Source: Agapanthus africanus
Lineage: Eukaryota > Streptophyta > Magnoliopsida > Asparagales > Amaryllidaceae
Length of the DNA: 64,000 bases
NCBI GenBank assembly: GCA_030015575.1
Contig: JASDDO010000004.1
Span: 321,850,654-321,914,653 of the forward strand
Reading direction: 5' to 3'
Shown in pieces: positions 58,154-64,000 of the stretch. The notes under the pieces are model-generated. The model worked only from the letters and a program-made list of their open reading frames with translations, was not told where the DNA came from and ran no database searches. The first letter of the stretch is position 1; each line of letters starts with the position of its first letter. The position numbers and the translations under genes were made by a program.

Positions 58154-59770
58154 TTGATGGAATCCTTCGAGTTTGAAACAGTTACTCCATTGTTACCGTC
58201 TATTGTTTCACCTCCTAAACTCGAACTAAAGTTTTTGCCATCGCACCTAAAATATGCTTATCTAGGTGATAATGAGACCCTACCCGTTATCATATCGGCC
58301 TCTCTAGCTCTTGAGCAAGAGAAGGCCCTTTTAATGGTCTTACAAAATAATCGGCAAGCTTTGGCTGGTCTATGGCGGACATCAAGGGGATTAGTCCCCT
58401 CATAGTCGAACATCATATACACTTGATGGATGATGCCAAGCCGGCAAGGGATCCACAAAGACGCCTCAACCCCATTATGAAAGAGGCTGTCAAGAAGGAG
58501 ATTGTTAAATGTCTTGATAGTGATATCATTTACCCTATCTCGGATAGCCAATGGGTTAGCCCTATTCATGTTGTGCCAAAGAAATCGGGCATCACGGTCA
58601 TTACCAATGAGGCAAATGAGTTAATTCCTACTCGCACCCAAACTGGGTGGCGGGTTTCCATCGACTATAGAAAACTCAATGCCGCGACAAGAAAGGACCA
58701 CTTTCCTTTACCTTTCACTGACCAAATGCTAGAACGATTGGCGGGGCACGAGTTCTACTGCTTTTTAGATGGCTATTTCGGTTATAACCAAGTCCCCATA
58801 GCCAAAGAGGATCAAGACAAGACCACATTTACTTGTCCCTTTGGCACTTTTGCTTATCGTCGCATGCCCTTTGGGTTATGCAATGCACCCGCTACATTTC
58901 AGCGGTGTATGATAGAGATCTTTTCAGACATGGTTGAAAAGTTCTTGGAGATCTTTATGGATGATTTCTCCATTTTTGGTAACTCCTTCGACGAGTGTTT
59001 ACGACATCTTGATGCAATTCTTACCCGTTGTAGAGATAAAAACCTAACTTTGAATTGGGAGAAGTGCCACTTTATGGTACGAGAAGGCATTGTCTTAGGA
59101 CATGTCATCTCGCAAAACGGCATAGAGGTTGATAGAGCCAAACTTGAAGTCATCTCTAATCTTCCTCCTCCTAAATGCGTCAAAGACATCCGAGCTTTCC
59201 TTGGCCATGCCGGATTTTATAGACGGTTCATCAAGGATTTTAGCAAGATTGATAGACCCTTGACTCTCTTATTGGCCAAGGACACAACATTTGATTTCGA
59301 CTCAACTTGCATGGAAGTATTCGAGTCTTTGAAACGCTCTCTCATTTCTGCACCCATTCTTTCATCTCCAGACTGGACGCAACCTTTCGAAATTATGTGC
59401 GACGCATCAGATTTTTCCATTGGTGCTGTCCTTGGACAACACATTAACAAGATGCCGCACGTGATTTATTACGCTAGCCGTACATTAAATGAGGCCCAAC
59501 TAAACTACACAACAACAGAAAAAGAGTTTTTAGCAGTTGTGTTTGCACTTGAAAAATTTCGGCCTTATTTAATCGGCTCTCCAGTTATTGTGTATACGGA
59601 TCATTCAGCTCTTCGCCGCCTTTTTGCGAAGAAGGATGCAAAATCGAGGCTAATACGTTGGATCCTCCTGCTACAAGAGTTTGACCTTGTCATAAGAGAC
59701 AAAAAAGGATGTGAAAATGTAGTGGTCGATCACCTTTCACGACTTCCTTATTCGCCTACACTTGAACTTC
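58154..59770 (+). pseudogene. pol: Reverse transcriptase and RNase H (element C)
   Basis: Linker and RT start in frame 58154-58405; a one-base loss near 58365 moves the rest into frame 58372 onward. [35 protein letters not shown], catalytic FMDDFSIFG. RNase [42 protein letters not shown]. Only the one frameshift breaks this stretch. The DGYSGYNQ motif reads DGYFGYNQ. Confidence 0.92.
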
Positions 59771-61110
59771 CTATCACTGATGCTTTTCCCGACGAGCAAC
59801 TCTTGACCGTTTCTTGCGAACCATGGTTCGCTGATATAGTAAACTACTTAGCCACCGGCTTGATACCTAACGATTGGTCGAAACAGGATAAACTTCGATT
59901 CTTGTCCCAAGCAAAGCATTTTTACTGGAATGAACCTTATCTTTTTAAATACTGTTCTGACCAAATCATTCGTCGGTGTGTACCGGAAAACGAGTTTAAG
60001 AGTGTGCTGTCTTTTTGCCACGATCAAGCATGTGGCGGGCATTTTGGCCCAAAGAAGACAGCCGAAAAAATCTTGCAGTGTGGTTTCTATTGGCCACGAC
60101 TCTTTAAGGATGCATATGAATACTGCAAGATATGCTCCCGGTGCCAACACTTGGGCCGGATATCGCGGAGAAACGAAATGCTGCTCCAACCAATTTTGGT
60201 TGTCGATGTTTTTGATGTTTGGGGTATAGACTTCATGGGACCATTCCCCAATTCTTTTGGGAATGTATATATTCTTTTGGCTGTTGACTACGTTTCAAAG
60301 TGGGTCGAGGCTGTGCCTAGCCGAACGAATGACAATAAGGTTGTCGTTCGATTTCTTAAAGAACACATCTTTTCTCGATTTGGGCACCCTCGAGCGATCA
60401 TAAGTGATAATGGTTCTCACTTTTGCAATAGGACTTTTGAGTCCTTAATGCGCAAATATTCTATAACCCACAAGCTGTCAACGCCATACCATCCCTAAAC
60501 ATATGGGCAAGCCGAGGTTTCAAATCGGCAAATCAAGCAAATCTTGGAGAAAACAGTGTCTAAAAACCGTAAAGATTGGTCCCTCAAACTGATCGATGCA
60601 CTATGGGCTTTCCGTACTGCATACAAGACCGATCTTGGTATGTCTCCATACCGGCTTGTTTACGGGAGGCTTGCCACCTCCCGGTAGAAATTGAGTACAA
60701 GGCATTCTGGGCTAACAAAGAGTTGAATTTATCTTTAGGAGATGCGGGCAGCAACCGAAAGCTGCAATTAAATGAACTAGAAGAGCTGCGGGACGAGGCG
60801 TATGATAATGCTGAAATTGTTAAAAACCGAACTAAGGTGTTCCACGACAAACACCTTTTGCAAAAAACTTTTGAACCTGGTCAACAGGTTTTACTCTACG
60901 ACACTCGGTTACATTATACCCCGGCAAGCTCCGTTCTAGATGGAAAGGGTCATATGTTGTTCGCACCGTCTATCCGCACGGTGCGGTTGATCTTGAAAAT
61001 TCTGAGTACGGTACTTTATTCAAAGTGAATGGACATCGATTGAAACCGTTCCTCACAGCGGACCATTCGGAGGAACTCATGTTTTTGCAGGAGCCGATTT
61101 ACACTGATTG
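59771..61110 (+). pseudogene. pol: Integrase (element C)
   Basis: Zinc region [20 protein letters not shown]...CKICSRCQ, core WGIDFMGPF and [10 protein letters not shown] (both Asp), then a TAA at 60496-60498 (Gln in relatives) before YGQAEVSNR with the catalytic Glu. Frameshifts near 60668 and 60915 break the C-terminal domain. Ends LQEPIYTD at about 61110. Confidence 0.9.
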
Positions 61111-62576
61111 ATTTTCCTCCACTTTCACCCTCGAATTTCCAATCAATTTTCCAAAACTTTATTTCAAATAAGTTTGGGGGTGTGTATCATTTGTAAATAT
61201 GTTAATAAGCAGGACATTGCCGACATTATCGACCCACTTGGTGCAGCATGACAGTGAGGAAACTGTCCAGTTTAAGTTTGGGGGTATGCTCGGTACGTCT
61301 TCTTCCTTCGCATTCATATGTATATTTTTGCATTTACATATTTATTTGAAAACCCATAAAATATTGAAATTTCAAAAATTATAAAAAGTATTGTGTTCAA
61401 TTTTAGCCATATTTAACTTGAGTTTGACAAATAGATCAACTGGCTACGAACAACTAAATCTTAAACTTAGTAAATTAAAACCCCTAAAAATAACCTTCTT
61501 TAAAGATTAACGGCAGAAAGTATATGTCTTCGTGGTTTATTTAGAAATAGGCAACTTTTGGGTTCACTTCCTGGTCTAAATCGAAATAAAGGAAAAGTAT
61601 TGATTTTTATTAGAGTATAAGTTTGAAAAATAATTCCTGGCTTAAGTATAGATTATGAAAATGTATACCCCACAAAATTGCACAATCACGCACCTTGAAA
61701 CTTGGAATAGTAGAGGAGACCTTGAAATGCTCTTGTTTAAAGTCCTTAGTACGATGAAAAAAATACAAGTGTGAATAAAGAAAGAAAAATGAACACTGGT
61801 TTTTGTGATTACTTAAGGCTGTGAAAAATAGAAAAATATTTAGCGAGGGTGCTTCATCACCTAGTGCCTTAGACCAACTGGTTTGGGAGTCACTGCTAAA
61901 AGCCTTGGGTGTTGCAAGACTAGGAAGTATGCTTTAAAGTGCAAACGCATCTTGTAATCGGTCGTTGGTGCCTCAAGAAGTATTAACGGTCGCATGAAGG
62001 ATGTGTAAACAAAAATTCAATTAATTCACCAACTAATAAGTATTTTGGACAACAGACAAGAGGATGATTGCTTGATTTGAATTTCCAAGTGTAGGGGTGA
62101 TTTATACACACACGTGGGGATATATGATTAGAGTTTAGATAAGAGAAAGGAATAAAGAATAGAACTTGTATCTTTAGTAGAGTTGATAGAAAAATTCCTA
62201 AGTGGAGATGGAACCCTAGCAGGAAAACTTGGGAAATGCTGAAAGCTAAGTAAGTCTATAGAAATATATATTCTTAAGTTAAATAATGAGGAAGTGTGAA
62301 GAATATGGATGGGTAATTTACGAGTTAATGATAATAGAATTCCTTGTTAGAAAACCTAATTGGAGAATTAAAGTTAATGAGCCAAATTGATAGGATTTTG
62401 TGGGTAGTATCCGCTGAAAACCCTCAGGAGACAACACTCCTCCTACTATGGACACCTAGAGATTTAACGGCTTGTTGCACGTACTCAGTGCAATCGCGTT
62501 TCCCTGTGAAAGTGCGGTTAAGTTCTTTTTGTTGAGAATAAAAAAAATAATAAGTTTGCTCGAGGACGAGCAAAAG
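61111..62576 (+). other. Element C, 3' non-coding region
   Basis: No credible ORF. Two internal PPT-like tracts (AAGTTTGGGGGTGTG near 61171; AAGTTTGGGGGTATG near 61277). The block 62400-62515 is shared with A and B. Confidence 0.72.
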
Positions 62577-62593
62577 ATAAGTTTGGGGGTATT
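62577..62593 (+). other. Polypurine tract (C)
   Basis: ATAAGTTTGGGGGTATT directly before the 3' LTR. Confidence 0.88.
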
Positions 62594-64000
62594 TGTTCAT
62601 ACCATAATATTGCATTATTATATTCCCCATTTCTATTCGTTTTATAAATAAACAGGTGCTTTTGTCGGTCTGCTACATATTACAGGATACAGGTTCTTGG
62701 AGCGAAAACAGTGAAAAAGACAAAAGATGATACAAAAGAGGGACTTTTGACCAACAAGTAAAAGAGTCCTAGTAAAGCCTAGACGAAGAACAGTTCACGA
62801 AGGTATAAGGCAACGCATGGTCCAAAATGTCAAAGGGAACAGTTAAAAGACCACTACAAGTTTCACTGAAAGATCTGGAGAAGACCTAGAAGCCAAATGG
62901 AGAAAAGAACTAGAGAAATAGAAATCCCAAAGCATCAAGAAGCAGCCCACAAAATTTAATTCAATGATCTCATCAATGGGCCGCGGAACCACGGCCCTAC
63001 CCCCACCCATGCCGCGGTTCCGCGGCCATCTACTGCACGTGTCGGTGCAGAAAATTCCTGGCGGTGCGTCGGTGCTTTGGTTGGGATTTTTAGGGGGTAT
63101 ATCTATAATATCACATGTGCAAGCAATTGTAAGCCTAATTTTCCTATTCCCTATAAAAATGTATTCTAAAGATTGTATTGGGGATGCCTCTTTTTCATAA
63201 ATAAAAATTCAGATTCAATCAAAGTTGAGAGCATCAAATCTGTAAGTTTGTCTTTTATTTTCTGTCTTAGTTTATAATTAAATTCTTGCCCTAGATTAAT
63301 TCATTCTTTGCCCTAGCTTTATAATTAAATTCTTGCCTTAGATTAATTAATCTTTTGCCTCAGTTAAATCTAGTGTAGAATCTTTTAACATGCAGTAGAT
63401 AACTAATCTATTAGATCAAAAAAAAATACATACAATAAAAATGATGTTTTTAACAGATCCCCTAATGAGCGAGTAATTTCCTCGCTTGTTAGGGTTAAGA
63501 ATAGGGAGGAGTTTGGGAGATTAAGATCTCTCATATCTTTCGTGCCCAATAATTTGTAAGAATTAGAACTTCATGCATGCATGCATGATTCGCTCCCTAC
63601 GGCACCCTACCCACGAGGTAACGGTGAAACCGTAGTATAAAGGACCGGACATGCATGACTTCCATGAAGGTTAGAGCAATTATTAGGAAAGGACGGACAA
63701 GGATCTAGAGGAAGAAACTTCGTTTCTTCCTAATCATCCTAATCCCCTTTACTAATAATTGCTATAACTCCTAAAAGATTTAATTTAGGGCATTGAAAGA
63801 GGTAGGAAAATTAATCTTCCCAAACTCCACCTTAGACCTAATCCTAGAAAGTTTCTTAACTCTCGTACAATTTAGTTTTTTTAGATTTAATAAAAAAACC
63901 AAACACCCATTGGAATTAGCTCGTAAAAACACTTAGGAAAATTACAACATCCCTGTGAACCGACCCGTACTCACCGGCTAGCTGCAAAGCGACGCCGTTT
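62594..64000 (+). repeat. Element C 3' LTR, cut by window end
   Basis: First 1,407 bp of an LTR matching 30582-32034. TATA at 63151-63160. CCGCGG module at 62978-63026, with one mutated base in the first hairpin (AACCACGG). Confidence 0.92.

Larger units (their letters stand above)
30582..64000 (+). mobile_element. Element C: Athila-type Ty3/gypsy, split and cut by window end
   Basis: Plus-strand element: 5' LTR 30582-32034, tRNA-Asp PBS, leader, gag from 33176, interruption by element E (34037-56202), rest of gag, protease, RT, RNase H, integrase to 61110, non-coding 3' region, PPT and 3' LTR from 62594, which runs off the window about 47 bp short of full length. No env-like ORF is visible. 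Inserted in D's LTR; the left flank is ggggt, so the same five bases should follow the 3' LTR outside the window. Confidence 0.9.

Overview
This is a gene-poor, repeat-dense plant nuclear window; I see no ordinary host gene. The evidence is Athila-type Ty3/gypsy retrotransposons primed by tRNA-Asp, Ty1/copia elements primed by initiator tRNA-Met, and a plant-mobile-domain-like remnant. The species cannot be named from the sequence.

Layout. (1) Positions 1-2845 and 21876 to about 23205 are one older locus split by an insertion. It holds a decayed plant-mobile-domain-like gene (minus strand), then non-coding DNA packed with tiny perfect hairpins, a GC-rich tandem repeat and a hairpin minisatellite. 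(2) Element A (2846-21875, minus strand, TSD ccaag) is an Athila-type element with three LTRs. The right part is full length (gag, protease, RT, RNase H, integrase, env-like ORF). The left part is a gag stub fused to U3, carrying a 1,588-bp tandem duplication. A copia solo LTR (10293-12414, TSD gatac) splits the env-like ORF. (3) Element D (about 23205-30581, minus) is an old, broken copia element. (4) Element C (30582 to beyond the window, plus) is an Athila-type element inserted in D's LTR. (5) Element E (34037-56202, minus, TSD agagc) is a copia element inserted in C's gag. (6) Element B (35467-47471, minus, TSD cctgg, two 1,576-bp LTRs) is an Athila-type element inserted in E's left LTR. 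Nesting order is D, then C, then E, then B.

Each Athila-type element has the expected parts: LTR, PBS, leader, gag with a CCHC knuckle, protease with DLGAS, RT with FMDD, RNase H, HHCC/DDE integrase, non-coding 3' region, PPT and LTR. All coding regions carry stops or frameshifts, so no element here looks autonomous. E has also lost a catalytic RT aspartate (YVDD to YVDV).

The most unusual signals are structural. First, dozens of short hairpins, many with an exact AAA loop, fill the host locus. Second, its 22-25 bp minisatellite has stem arms that co-vary between units. Third, a paired CCGCGG hairpin module lies in U3 and the leader of all three Athila-type families and also in the leaders of both unrelated copia elements. 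Fourth, three stem-loops in the copia leaders keep pairing between D and E by compensatory change.
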